This document shows positions 11,521 through 23,529 of a DNA stretch of 64,000 nucleotides, piece by piece; the first letter of the stretch is position 1, and the number at the start of each line of letters is the position of its first letter. The translations under genes and the position numbers were made by a program. The notes below the pieces were generated by a model. The model saw only the letters and a list, made by a program, of their open reading frames with translations. It was not told the DNA's origin and made no database searches. Source of the DNA: Gaeumannomyces sp. JS-464 (Eukaryota; Ascomycota; Sordariomycetes; Magnaporthales; Magnaporthaceae); the NCBI GenBank assembly GCA_002197995.1, contig NGZR01000002.1:3534001-3598000 (forward strand), read 5' to 3'.

Positions 11521-13176
11521 TTAGACACCATTGCACACCCCCGAGCTCGCGATGCTGTTCAGGTCCCGAGGAACGATTCCTTCATGGAGAGCATCTAGAT
11601 ATGCGGATAATGTTCTCCGGTTAGCATCGGGCTAACGAGGGCTAACTGTTATAAACGGCCGTGGGGGAATCGAGCCTTGAACGCACCTTGATAGCTCCAA
11701 CGATAATCGCCTTCTTTCTTCCAAGACCAGAAGGCCCATCCGAGCGTATGCTTTCGTACGCGGTAACTTGCGCGGCGAACCACTTCTTGTAAAACTCGGT
11801 ATTCCCCTTGGACCATTCGCCGTCGTTCTCTTTCAGGTCGGGCGCGCTGATGCTCCACTCGCCGACGATGGTATCCGACTCCCCCTGAGCAGCCCTATTG
11901 TCGCGGCAGGAGATGGATATGTAGTCCGACGGCGAGCTATCAGGGAAGGCCCATTTGAGATAGCGGTGGTCGTCGTACGCCAAAGAGTAGTTGCTCGACA
12001 AGAACTGCCCCGGGTTCGCAGGCTGTGTTATATGTTAGGTAGTCCAGTTAGCACTACGTTCCTTCCGAGTGGTGAGATAATATAGAGCCAGCGAGACTTA
12101 CGCCCAGAGAGAGTTCATCATCTGGATATGCAGGTAGTTATTCGCCGTAATCCCGAGGCTCCTCTCCGTGTCGCGGATTGCCTAGCCGGAGAATGTCAGT
12201 CCAGTCCCTTACTTCCTAATCATGGTAATCAAGAGCGAGGCAGATCGGGAAAACTCTCGTACCTGATGCGCCTTGGGGTAGTAGTACGTCTTTAAGGAAT
12301 CGGGCACGTTGTCGCGAATATTCTCATTCAGAAGCCCGATCATTCCCACATCCCTCATCTCTCGCGTGTCGTGGATGAGCCGCCGGAGCCATGCCACAAA
12401 CTTGATGGCGCGGTCGTACTGGTAATCCTGGTAGAAGCCCGCCGTGGGTGCCAACTGTCCCGTGAAAGCGTCCCAAGGGCTTCTGCGCGCCCGGAGCACC
12501 GTGGAGCTCAAGGATGATGTACATGCCGCGGTCGCTTGCCCAGCCACACACCCGCTTGAGATATTCCAAGCCTCCCTATTCCGTCAAAATGATCAAAATG
12601 ACAGCGTACGAGCCTCAACCCATACTGAACTGATATGGAATTAGAGTAGCGAGTGCGAAGAAGGCCAGTGGGATTGGGATATAGGGATGGCGAAGGAGCC
12701 AAACTGACCCTAGGGAAGTGCTCCGAGTCCCAATACACAATCTCCTCCATCATCCAGTACCCCAAGGGGATCCGGACGGTGTTGAGGCCGTTGTCGATCA
12801 TCTCATTGAAGTCGGTCTCTTTGATAAAGTTCCCCCAGTGCTCCTTAAACTTCTTGTCGCCTTCGTTCTGACCCAGCTTCATCATGCAGTCGAACTCGGA
12901 GTTCATGTCTTTAATCTCGCACCCCATGCCGGCCCACTCGGTCGGCATCATCCAGGGCTCCGAGATGAAGAGGGAGCCGAGGTTGACGCCGCGCAGCTTG
13001 CCCGACGCGCTGAGCCACCGCCGGCCGACATTGCCGCTGCCGTGGGTCTCGTTGAACAGGCTGAAGCCATCGAGGTCGACGATGGAGAGCTTTTCGGGCC
13101 CGGCCCCGGGAAGCCAGGCGCGCGCGACCGACGCGGCAAGGGCCGCGAGGGCGAGGGCGAGGCGTGGGATCGTCAT
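11521..13176 (-). CDS. Secreted exo-beta-1,3-glucanase (glucan 1,3-beta-glucosidase), GH5
   Basis: Five exons on the minus strand: 13176-12709, 12575-12263, 12181-12102, 12022-11687, 11594-11521. Together they encode about 423 residues. The start has a clear signal peptide (hydrophobic core [14 protein letters not shown]). The body matches the Exg1-like GH5 family: [51 protein letters not shown] (acid/base Glu), IVGEWS (nucleophile Glu), [19 protein letters not shown], and the typical C-terminus ending in SSGVCNGV. It would hydrolyse glucose from non-reducing ends of beta-1,3-glucan in the cell wall or outside the cell. Three one-base frame errors are visible: an extra T near 12473, a missing G in the GGG at 12103-12105 and a missing A near 11748. 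Correction gives a whole number of codons. The usual NEP at the acid/base site reads NEN here. Confidence 0.88.
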
Positions 13177-14237
13177 GGTCTCGGCAGATATACGCCACGA
13201 AAACCAGGTATTCCAGACGAGGGAGCCCCTGAAGCCAAGGGATAAGGACTGCTGCGGCCTTGGCTCTCGGTAGACTAAAGGCCCGGCAAAGAGTGGGATT
13301 TATATACAAATCAATGGCGTGTTTCGACCTTCAAGACGCACGCGTGCCGTGTTTCCGCGCAGGATTTCAGGCACCGTCAATTTTTCGAAATACGATCGTC
13401 CGGCTTTGGCTTAGTGATCACCCATTTCCATCGCCGAAGACCATGATGCGTCGTCTGGAGCGCGGGGTGTGGGTATGGGCCGGGCTCTCGTCAGGGGCTC
13501 TACACCATTTGGGGGCCGCGCTTGGCCAATCGCGATCAGTACGAGGCAGACCCGGCCTCCATTGCGGGGCGCTTCCTACGCAATTTGCGGTGTTTGTGTG
13601 CGGGCTTGTTCAGCCGCCATGGTGAGATCGACACTGATGCTGACGCTGGAATATCGACATCACGCGTTTGCGTCTCAAACACCGCGCTCGCTCGCTTGGG
13701 CAGGCGGACTTTGGGGTTGAGCACGTCAGATGCCACGAAACACAGCACCGCCTGTTTCTGCGAGCTTGCCACTCGCCTTGGAATGCGTGCGTAAAGGGGT
13801 TCTCTACAGCGCTCATATGTCTCATCCGCCGTGTTGCCTTGGGTGCCTACCTGGGCTCGCTTCGTCGGCACGGGCTCCCTTGAATCCACGGCAAATCCCA
13901 GGGGGCAGACACCGCGGTCCGGCCCGCAGGACCCACTCGCCGCGCCCGCACGACCCCGTCCCGCTTCCCCGGATCCCGACGGTCCCGTTCCAAGAGGAAC
14001 CTTTTCTATACGCTGAACCCAACCCGACCCCCGCCTGGCCCGGCAACCTTGGTCTGATGATCCCGGGCGCTTCCAGTCGCCACCATATCTGTGCCTTCAA
14101 GATACCTCGCCCTCTTCCCCATGCGCTTCGATAATAGCCACACGCCACCGTGTAATGATAAGGCGACGATTGGGCACCGCGAATATGACACAGCGTGGTT
14201 GGGCAGCACCGCCCAGAAAAGTGAAGGACCATAAAAG

Positions 14238-14330
14238 CCTTGTGCATGTGTATGTGTATTTGTGTGTGTATGTGTGCGTATATATATATATATGTGTTGG
14301 TGTGTGTGTGTGGCGTGTGCGTGTGCGCGG
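14238..14330. repeat. (TG)n/(TA)n microsatellite
   Basis: Alternating purine-pyrimidine tract: imperfect GTGTATGTGTG units, a TATATATATATATATG block at about 14279-14294, then GTGTGTGTGTG and GCGTGTGCGTGTGCGCG. Such tracts are length-variable and can adopt Z-DNA. Confidence 0.85.
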
Positions 14331-16260
14331 GAGGTCGGCCATCCCGGTTCCAGCATCTTCAACGTGTCCCCTTTGGCCCAAAATCAACACCTCGTATTTT
14401 TTTTGCCACCCACGGCGGTGGTGGCTTCCGATCCCATCCCTTTCCTTTCATGTTACCTTGTTGTGTGCATATCTGTCTTTGACCGCTTCGTGTTCGGATG
14501 TGACAGTATCGCTACGGGATGTGTGCGTCGATACGCTACTCTGCTTGTTCCTTCTTGCTTGTGCGTTATCGCTTGTGCTAGGGAAGCATGCTAGGTTGTA
14601 TGTGTTGTTTGGCAAAACGAACGGCGTGCCACAATACCTCTATTCGGCCCTCAATGGTAAGAGTTGGGCATCTTGTTGATATTTATACCAGCTAGTTGCT
14701 CTTGGGCGCATTTTTCCTGCTGGAAAAGGCACACTCCATTTTTGACCTTTCACTCATTTCTAATAGCAATTGAGGTCTTTATCAAGTCATGATATAAATT
14801 TGTGTATGTCGGGCTGCTGGTGTTGATGTTGTCTGGTCACACCAAGCTCCCGCTTGAGCCAGCGGCGGGCAGAAGAGCCTCTTTTTCGTCTGTTATGGAG
14901 CTTGCCGCCTCAGATATGGAGCCATGGCCCATCCGGCCTCCCACGGTATCACGGCGCTTGATGCCACTATGCAATGTTACCCATCATCCATCCCATCAGC
15001 AGATCGGCTACGCTGTGACTCTCGGCGGCCGAACACCAAGACACCTACAGCAGCAGAAGAAAACAAGACATTGGAAACCAGTGACACATGAACGAGAAGG
15101 ATCTAGCCAGGCCGGCGGTGATACCATGAAGTCAGGCGCGTGGAGCGCAGATGCATGGCTTTGTCCCACTGGCTGTCCCCTTCTTGCTAGTTCGTACCCA
15201 TGTTTTGCTAGGGTGCAAGGATATAAAAAGTCAAGAAGAATCGTGACGGCATCTCTCTGTGACTAATGCTCGCGTCGGAACGGCTGCCTGGAATAACATG
15301 CAGTCTGTCTTGGAAACTTGGATCAATGCCACCATGCACAAACAAGCTGAGAGCAGCCTCGGGGAAAGAGAAAGAAAAGGGTGGGCAATCTGGGTGGCCT
15401 GGGCTGAAATGGGAGGCGCCCAGAGTCTGGCAGAACTGCAGAGTGGTTGCTGGACAACACATGGTACTGGCCGAATCCTTCCCCTCTCGCTTAGCTTGGT
15501 GAAGAAGGTCGGGTCGGGCAACAGGATGCAGCAACAGATGCGGGCCTCAAGGCATCCCCGGCGTCCCCGGCGGTCCCCGGCGGTGCACGGGATGATGGGT
15601 CTGACCGGTTTTGCTCTAACCCTGCCACGTTAGACTGCAACTTGGATGGTGCAGGATGCGGTGCAAGCGAAATGATGCGATGCCCGATGATAATGGAACG
15701 GCCGATCGCTCCATAGGAGACGGGGCGATAGTCGGTGCCTGCCTTTGGGCTCGGCCCAAACCCGGATCGCTTCCTTCCCCCACACGCCCAGGTTTGGGGA
15801 CAGCCATCGTCCCAATTGTGTTGTGTGTTCCTCAGAACAGGGGCGAGAGAAGTGGGTGGGCAGTAAGCAGCCTCAATTGACTTTTGGGCTTTGCCCGCAC
15901 GATTGCGAGCCTCGTCTCTCGGGGCTGCCGCAAAGCCATTGAGACCTGCACTTCACTCTTGGTCTGGACGCTGCAGCTCCAGGTGGGGCAGCCAGAGAGA
16001 GACGAGAGCCTGCCAGCCACATGCCACCTCGGATTCTTCCCAAGCGTGTTACTCTTGGTCAGCCATTCAGGTCGGGCGGCCTTCTCGACCTAAATATTTG
16101 TCAGGATAAACATGCGCGGGAACAGAAAAGGTGCCAGCTTTGTTGACGGGGCACCCCATCGTCGCGCTCGGCAAGTGGTCCGTCTTCAATAGTGTTCGTC
16201 CATCGTGTTCGCGGCACGAGATGTTGGTTGGCTGGCCGCTTGCTTTTCCGCTTCAACACC

Positions 16261-16261
<1 letters not shown>

Positions 16262-16293
<32 letters not shown>
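16262..16293 (+). repeat. Poly(A) tract, 32 bases
   Basis: An uninterrupted run of 32 A after CTTCAACACCC and before CTGGGCAC. It could be a simple repeat or the tail of an old retroposed copy. I find no clear target-site duplication and no recognisable source upstream. Confidence 0.85.
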
Positions 16294-16295
<2 letters not shown>

Positions 16296-17742
16296 GGGCA
16301 CAAAGCCGCGCCTCCAACGGCGAACCACCACTCATCTCCATGCTCCCCTGCCCCGGCAACGGAGCCTCGAGGAGCCCCGGTGGCAAAACATCGAGAACGG
16401 AGCGACGGATCCCAGTCTTGGCTCATGATGGGTTTTGGGTGGCTTCGGGGATTTTGGATTGTAACCCATACATACCGGGCGAAAGGTCATGGCAGGACGC
16501 CTCATGAACCGGGCGCTGAATAGATGCAGCATGGTTGCCCACCTTCCCTGCCGCGCGTATCAGCGTGGCTGTGTGGACTGCATACAGAGGCATCCTCCTC
16601 CTCTTCTCCTCCTCCTCGCCCGAGTGTGCTGGTTGCCTTCTTTCTGAATTATCAATCCATGGGCCGTTTCCCAGGCGGGGAGCGATGGCCGCCAGAGGCA
16701 ACCGGATGAACAGAGCCCCCATTCTCGTCGTCTCGTCGCATCTGTGATATCTGCTCCGTCTAATGATCTAGCTCACCAGCCTCCTGCAATGCATCCCTCA
16801 CAGGAAGTTTACATGTAGGTATCCGAAGGCATCGTCCATCTTGGACCGATCACGAGCCAGCACATGCAGCTGCATTGGTTCCGCCACAGCAGTAGATGGG
16901 CTGATGTAAAAGCATGCGGCAGGCCAAGGTGTCGACGCAGCCAAGTCAGGAGGGGGTGGGGTGAGCTGGATACTGTACCCTCCCTCCGAGCCGCATCTTG
17001 CACAGCGCAGTCGGGCACCGGGTTTATCGTGGTCGAGCGGACTGTTTCACAGGATGGGTCGTACTGAAAACGCATGCATTTTGGTTAGAAATCAGGCAGG
17101 CGGGTTGGTGAGGTGTCGAGGTAGACGTTGGCCGCCTCGCCCGGCAGCAGCTTGGCTTCCACCCCTTCCCGATGTACCATGTGTCATTTAGGAGGCACTG
17201 ACATGGGCTACTTGGGTGCCGTGTCTCATCGGGGGCTTCCACTCTCCAGGAACCCGGTGCCCAAAGAACCGCCCATCGCTTGTGTGGTGTGTCTCATGAG
17301 ATAGTCTCGCAGCAGTGACTCGAGTCCCTTGGTACACTCCTTCTACCTATCAAAGCAGGTAGTCATCGCCCCGGGTCTGGGCTGCGAAACCGTGTATCTC
17401 GTTCTGCCTCACTATGTGAATCGATCATCGTATAGAGCCCTGGACTATAAGTCAACCGCTCCCCCGTCCTCTCTCCCCGCCCGACGATATTTCATCCCCA
17501 CTCAACCCGATCTCACCGAGACGCCTAGAGGCAGGGAGATCATTAGCTTCCCTTGGCAAAGAAATGACTCCTTTCGCCCTGAAATATTGATCGACCACCC
17601 CGTCACCCACCTGACTTATTCGCTGTTTCCCTGTTAGCATCCTGGGTCTTTGGTGTTGATACGCTACCTGGATACAACCTAACACCACCCATCGACTCGT
17701 ACCGTCGAGACGACCAACCGGGATCATCACCCTGTCGGACCC

Positions 17743-20399
17743 ATGCGAATCAACGGGCAAGACTACGAGGGGGTTCTCCAGGCTTCCCTGCCACGAACGG
17801 CCGGGGTACCTGGTGTCGCTCCTCGCCCGCCCCAGGTCCATCCTGGTGTTGGTCCTGGCCCACGGGCCATGCCTCAACAGGGGGTCCCAGTCGTCGGCGC
17901 GCACGCCCAGCACCCGCAAGCACCTGGGCGAGGCGCCACCGCCGCTGCCACGGCGAGGGTGCCAACCGCAACGCCTGGCCCCCGCGTCCGGCCCGTCCAC
18001 GAGACGTGCGACCTGCGCGAGCAGTTCCTCACGCCCGAGGACTGGCGGGACTACTTCACCCAGTACTTTGTCTTCCGGTTCGAGAAGATCGCCGACGAGG
18101 ACCGGTACGACGCCGACGGCGAGTTGAGGGAGGAGTCGACCTGGCTGTACGCCCGGAGGACCGAGGTCCGCGACAGGGAGCAAAAGGACATCTCCCGCGA
18201 GATCTGCAACCTCACCCAGTCCTCGCCCGAGACGTTCGCCCAGAAGCGCAAGGCCCTGAGCAACGAGCAGATGAGGCAGGTCGAGAACACGCTCGTGGAG
18301 CTGCAGGAGGACGAGCCCGACCCCGCCCGCTTCGAAATCACGCTGGTGCAGCTGGACGACAAGTTCCAGACCTTGACGGACAAGGAGTGCAGGGAATACT
18401 ACCGCAAGCGCGGGCGGACGTCTGAAACCTACCGGACGGCCAGCAACGGCGCCCAGGTCAAGCGCAAGAAGAAGAAGCGCGTGTCCATTACCGCTTACTA
18501 CAAGCGGTCCCCAAAGCCCGGCGTCGATATCGAGCAGCTGATCAAGGAGAGAGAACAAGCAGAGCTCCTGGCGCAGGCTCCAAGGGTGGCGCAAACGCCT
18601 CTCATCCACCAGCAGCAACAACGACCCCAAGGGGACGTCCATGGTTTTCCTTCTGCTGCTGCCGCACCGCCGGTTCCACAGCAGCAGCCGCACCCGGCGC
18701 ACAACCAGGGCCAGCCGTACAATAGCCAGGCTGAGGGATATCCTGCCGCGCAGGGAAATCCGGCACCGCGAGCACCCCCGATTCCTCAGCAACACATGGG
18801 GTCTCAGGGCCATGCTGGCCTACCTCCTCAGGGACGCCCTGGACACCAGGGACCTCCCCCACCTCCGGGACATCCGGCGTACCAGGGACCTCCCCGCCAA
18901 GGCCAAGGGCCGCCGCACCCAGCAAACGGCGCTCAACCTCTGTATCCCGTGAACCCTCAACAGAGGGCTCCTGGTACTGGTGCCAATGCTGCTGCGGTTA
19001 ATGGCGGCGGTGTGGTGGTGGTACCCGTAACCCTCCCCATCCTCCTCCCGCACCACCGCCCAGCCAACGACCCCGGCAGGGCCCGACAGTGGCCGGTAGC
19101 GGCGGCAACACGGCGCATCGGGCCGGCCACGGTGGCGGCGACGACGGGAGGCGCAGCAAGAGCCGAGGCCCCCACGCACATAGCGACGACTTCTCGTCCA
19201 GCCCGGGCTCGTCCGGCGAGTGGAGCTCCGGCGATAGCGAGAGCTCCGACGAGGACCAGAGCACGGCGTGCACGAGCGACGACCAAGCGTCCCTCGTCAC
19301 GTCCGACCTTCCTAGCCGCGGCGCCAAGTACCGGCACTGGCGGCAGGCGGCGCACCAAGAGCGGCGCAGGCGGCCGTCGCTGCACAGGCGGCACGGCGAG
19401 GAGCGTCCGTACCATGGGAAGCACGGCCGCAGACACAGCACGGGCGGGCATGTGGTGGGAGGACCTCGTGAGAGCCAGCTGCACATGCAACAACAGCAGC
19501 AACAGCCGCCGCTGGTTTTCAACCCGCAGCAGCCACTTTCCCAGCAACTGTTCGTTCAGCAACCACTCGCTCCGCAGCCGCAGGTGCAGCAGGCTTTTGT
19601 GCCGGTCGGCACCGTCCCGATAGCGGTAGTTCCAACTCCGACTGTCGTGCAGCCGCAGCCCATGGATCCCAGAGCGTCGTACGAGCTGGCCGACGGGGAA
19701 ACGCGGGAGGCCTTTGATATAGCCTACAACAGAGGCATGGCAGACGGGCGCCGGCATCAGGCGTTCGAGACGGTGCACGTGGTGGCTTCGGCGCCGCGCC
19801 AGCAGCCACGGGACTACCACCCACGCTACCCGCCATCTGTGGCGACCACTTCGGCAGACACTGGCGCGCGGTACGTCGATGCGGCCGAGCTGCACAGCGA
19901 CAGGAGGAAGATGGACCACCTGGTGCAGATGGTAGAAAACATACAGATGGAGACCCGAGGCCGCGGCCGGGATCGGGATCGGGATCGGGACCTGGACCTC
20001 CGCCGAGATCGGGAGTACAGCGGTGAGCGCCGGTACAGAGACGGCCCCCGCTACCAGTCGCGCAATCGGCACAGCTACGATGGCGGCGTCAGCGTGAGGT
20101 ACGGCGGATACGAGCGGGACCGTGAAGACGCGAGGCGGTATCGAGAGATGCGCCGGAGCGGCGAGACAGATGACCGGGAGCGCGAGCGCGAGCGCTTCGG
20201 CAGAAGATCTCTGCCGCGCGGACAGCCGTGGGCATCAGGGCCGGACCGCCGCGAAGACTACTCCATGGGTCGTGACTCTTGGTCGGAGCTCGGTGGGAGA
20301 TCTGGCCATGTGCCCGTCTATGCGCGGCCCAGCGTGCGGAGGCGAGGAGAGGGGGGTTATTACCTTGGCCGACGGGCTGAGTATGATGACTATGATTGA
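17743..20399 (+). CDS. Hypothetical large disordered protein with an N-terminal conserved-looking domain
   Basis: No family is recognised. ATG at 17743 and stop at 20399 give about 885 residues. Residues about 85-275 look ordered and mostly helical (DLREQFLTPEDWRDYFTQYF; KKKKRVSITAYYKRSP) and end in a basic cluster that could be a nuclear signal. Then come a Gln/Pro/Gly-rich stretch, an acidic Ser/Asp block, a His/Arg-rich block, a short poly-Gln and an Arg/Asp/Glu/Tyr-rich tail with RDRDRDRD runs. The composition resembles RNA-associated or chromatin-associated scaffold proteins, but that is inference from composition alone. One frame change lies near 19030; one extra C in GTAACCCTCCCC joins the frames as PVTPPHPPPAPPP. 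No intron is needed. Confidence 0.65.
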
Positions 20400-21029
20400 G
20401 TTTTCTGCGTCCTCTGTTTTGTTTCTTCCCTTGTTACTGTAGTATATAGGTGGTGGGTGGTGTTCGATATCGTCAAGCTACGAGATTGTTGCGAACTGGA
20501 GGGGACAAGGACCAATAAACTTGACTCTGCCCGGCAGGTTTTCCATTCTCCAACCGGGCTGTCGAGGTTTAATTATTTTTAGTTCTCAGGGACGGACAGC
20601 ACGCGGCAAATCAATGGCGCACGTCCACTAACAGGCATTTAGACCGGGATTAGGGCCCACCAGACGCTAGCTGTTAAGTCGATGATTGCGGGGAAGGTCG
20701 AGCTAATGCAGATGACAGGCCACCCACTGCAGGGGGCAGCCTGGTGAAACAACAAAGTTGTCGGATCGCACCACCGGAAAACCGAAATAGGCCGCCCGTA
20801 GAGACTGGACGATCAAGCCGGAGTAGGCACAGGTTGCGAGGTACAGCCCTGTTTCGAACGGACGCGTGCATTCGACACGCCATCGATCTTGTCCTAAAAT
20901 ATTCACATATATGGTCATCTTTCGGTGTCAACAAAAACCTCAAATGTTGAATTCCCCACCCATGTGAGCCCATCAAGTCTTCTCTCCTTCACAGAAGCAA
21001 CCCCTTCCCATCGAGAGCAAGCAAGCACC
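20400..21029. other. Spacer before the fatty alcohol oxidase gene
   Basis: About 630 bases, presumably the 3' UTR of the upstream gene and the promoter of the oxidase gene. An in-frame upstream ATG at 20925 would extend the oxidase by 35 residues. Nothing else is visible. Confidence 0.45.
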
Positions 21030-23529
21030 ATGGAGACAACCAGCCATGTGCCTGCCGGCCCTCCGGTGCCAGACCTGGCCGAGTTGCCATCGGACTTTTG
21101 GACGCCGACGCAGTGGGCTGTCTTCCTGTCCCTTGCCGACGCCGTCCTTGCCCCTGTCGTGCCCAAGTCGGAGCTTGAGGACAAAGCAGCCCAGATCGCC
21201 ATGCCCGACGACCAGTTCAGCCAGCTGCTTGACCGCTTTGACGCTGTCGTCGCCCGTCCTCGGGACGACATTAGTAGCAGCAGCAGCAGCAGCAGCCGCC
21301 GCAACGGCAAGGATCTCGCGCGCGCCGTCCTCAAGGACAGCTTCTCTACCAACCCGGCCCTGGCCGGCCACCTGAGGCGGGCCATCTCGGTCACCGTCTA
21401 CCACCGTCTCCAAAAGGCGATCGGTAGCGTGCTCACTGCCCTCTCCACTCGCGTTGGCGCCTTTATCCTGACCGGATACTGCACCCCCCCACCTCCAGCC
21501 GCTGCACGTCCGGGCGGCCGTCCTGCGGCGCTGGAAGGTCTCGTACATGCCCACTCTCCGGCTTTTGGTAAAGGGCATCGCCACCCTCGCCCAGAATTCC
21601 TGGATCCAAGCAAGTCCGCTCTTCAAGCAGGCGAGTGGCTATACGGACGTCCCCCACCCCTGGAAGCCCGGCCCGGGCTTTGAGTTTGAGTTCCTCCAGT
21701 TCCCGCCGGCGGCCCCGAAGACCGCAGCATCCGGCGAGACAGGGGAAGCCGAATCGGAGCCGGTCGTCGTCGAGACGGACGTGGTCATCGTCGGCTCCGG
21801 CTGCGGCGGCGGGGTGTGCGCCAAGATCCTCGCCGAGGCCGGCCACCGGGTCTTGGTGTTGGAAAAGGGACACTACTACCCGCCTTCGCAGCTGCCTATG
21901 CCGCAGGAGCAAGGCAGTCGCCTGCTGTTCGAAAACGGCGGCGTCGTGGCCACGCCCGACGGCGCCTTCAACATCGTCGCCGGTTCGACCTGGGGCGGCG
22001 GCGGCACTATCAACTGGAGCGTCTGCCTGCAGACCCAGGACTTTGTGCGCCGCGAGTGGGCGCGCGACCGGGGCCTTGTCCTCTTCGAGCAGCAGGAGTT
22101 CCAGGACTGCCTCGACCGCGTGTGCGAATACATGGGCGCCGGCGCCGGGTCCGAGGCCAACGTCCGCCACACGCACCGCGGCCAGGTCCTGCTCGACGGC
22201 TGCGAGAAGCTCGGGTGGCGCGCCGGGTCCCTCAAGCAGAACTCGGGCGGCGCCGAGCACTGGTGCGGCCGCTGCACGCTGGGCTGCCACAGCGCCGAGA
22301 AGCGCGGCCCCGCCGTGAGCTGGCTGCCCGACGCCGCCAGGGCGGGTGCCACCTTCGTCGAGGGCTTCCGCGTTGACAGGGTGCTGTTTGGCGGCGACCA
22401 GGCCACGGGGGGAAAAGCCGCAACGGGCGTTGTGGGCACCTGGGCCTCGCGCAACCGCCAAGGTGGTGTCGCCGGGCCTGCTGATAGTAAAGTGGTCCGG
22501 GAGGTGGTTGTCAAGGCGAAGAAGGTCGTGCTATCGGCAGGGTCTCTCTGGAGCCCTGTGATACTAAAGAAGAGTGGACTCGAGGTAAGACGACCGCCCC
22601 CTTTTTTTGAGGACTTTAGTTTCTACCCCGTTCGAGATAACCTCGTACTAATCAGCGGTTGACGCTTCCAGAACCCACATATTGGCAAAAATCTGTATCT
22701 TCACCCTTGTAACAGCGTAGGAGCATACTACGATGAAGAAATAAACCCCTGGGAAGGTATCTCACTACACATCTTATTGCCAGGCCCCCAAGATTGCTTG
22801 AGCAACGCCACTAACATGCCATATCCAGGGGGCATTATCACAAGCTGCTGTAGCCAGTTCGAGAACCTCGACGGCCACGGCCACGGCGTCAAGCTAGAAG
22901 CAACATGTCAAGTGCCCTACATGAGCGTGTCGATACTCCCCTGGACGAGCTCGGTCGACTTCAAGCTCGCCACCGTGCGGCTCCGGCAGATGGACGCCTA
23001 CATTGCCCTGACGCGAGATCGCGACCCGGGCAGCGTGTTCCCGGACCCCGTCACGGGCGAGCCCGTGGTCGACTACCGCCCTTCGGATTTCGACCGCGCC
23101 CACACCCTCGAGGGCGTCATCGCCATCTCGCGCATCTGCTTCACCATGGGCGCCTCCGAGATCCGGCCGCTCCTGCCGGGCGTCGAGCCCTTTGTCCGCT
23201 CAGCAGCAACAGCAGCCACGGAGGCCGAGGGGTGCGGCGGCGGCGACCCGGCCTTTGAGGCGTGGGTCGAGACGGTCCGCAGGGCCGGCAACGCGCCGCC
23301 GGCGGCGCCCTTCAGCTCGGCGCACCAGATGGGCACGTGCCGCATGGCCGCGCGCGCCGAGGATGGCGTCGTTGACGCCAGGGGCCGGGTCTGGGGCGTC
23401 GACGGCCTGTTCGTCGCCGACGCCAGCGTCTTCCCGTCCGCCTCGGGCGTGAACCCCATGGTGACCAACATGGCCATTGCGGATTGGATCGCCAGGGGCG
23501 TGGACCAGGAGCTGCGGGGGCAAGAATAG
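21030..23529 (+). CDS. Long-chain fatty alcohol oxidase (FAD-dependent, GMC superfamily)
   Basis: Exons 21030-22584, 22672-22756 and 22829-23529, with GTAAGA/CCAG and GTATCT/CCAG introns, encode about 779 residues. The N-terminal region, with a hydrophobic stretch near GAFILTGYCTP, is typical of long-chain alcohol oxidases. A dinucleotide-binding motif follows (VVIVGSGCGGGVCAKILAEA...LEKG), then the flavin-covering GSTWGGGGTINWS, CGRCTLGC, VVLSAGSLWSPVIL and the C-terminal GMC part SSAHQMGTCRM with VNPMVTNMAIAD. It oxidises long-chain fatty alcohols to aldehydes with O2, giving H2O2; relatives act in omega-oxidation and alkane use, in membranes or peroxisomes. I chose ATG 21030 (ACCATGG) over the in-frame ATG at 20925. 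One frame error is visible: a C run of seven near 21484-21490 where six restores TGYCTPHLQPLHVRAAV. Confidence 0.9.

Larger units (their letters stand above)
13177..17742. other. Gene-poor spacer of about 4.6 kb with microsatellites
   Basis: No ORF here has family features or sustained codon bias. It holds a TG/TA microsatellite (14238-14330) and a 32-base A tract (16262-16293), listed separately. It includes the divergent promoters of the GH5 gene and the 17743 gene. Confidence 0.5.

Noticed and set aside
17452..18813. 453-codon minus-strand ORF opposite the 17743 gene
   Set aside because: Antisense shadow of a GC-rich gene: Leu/Arg/Gly-rich, with the sense strand showing better bias and composition. 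The same applies to the antisense ORFs at 18957-20072, 21463-22461 and 4457-5152.
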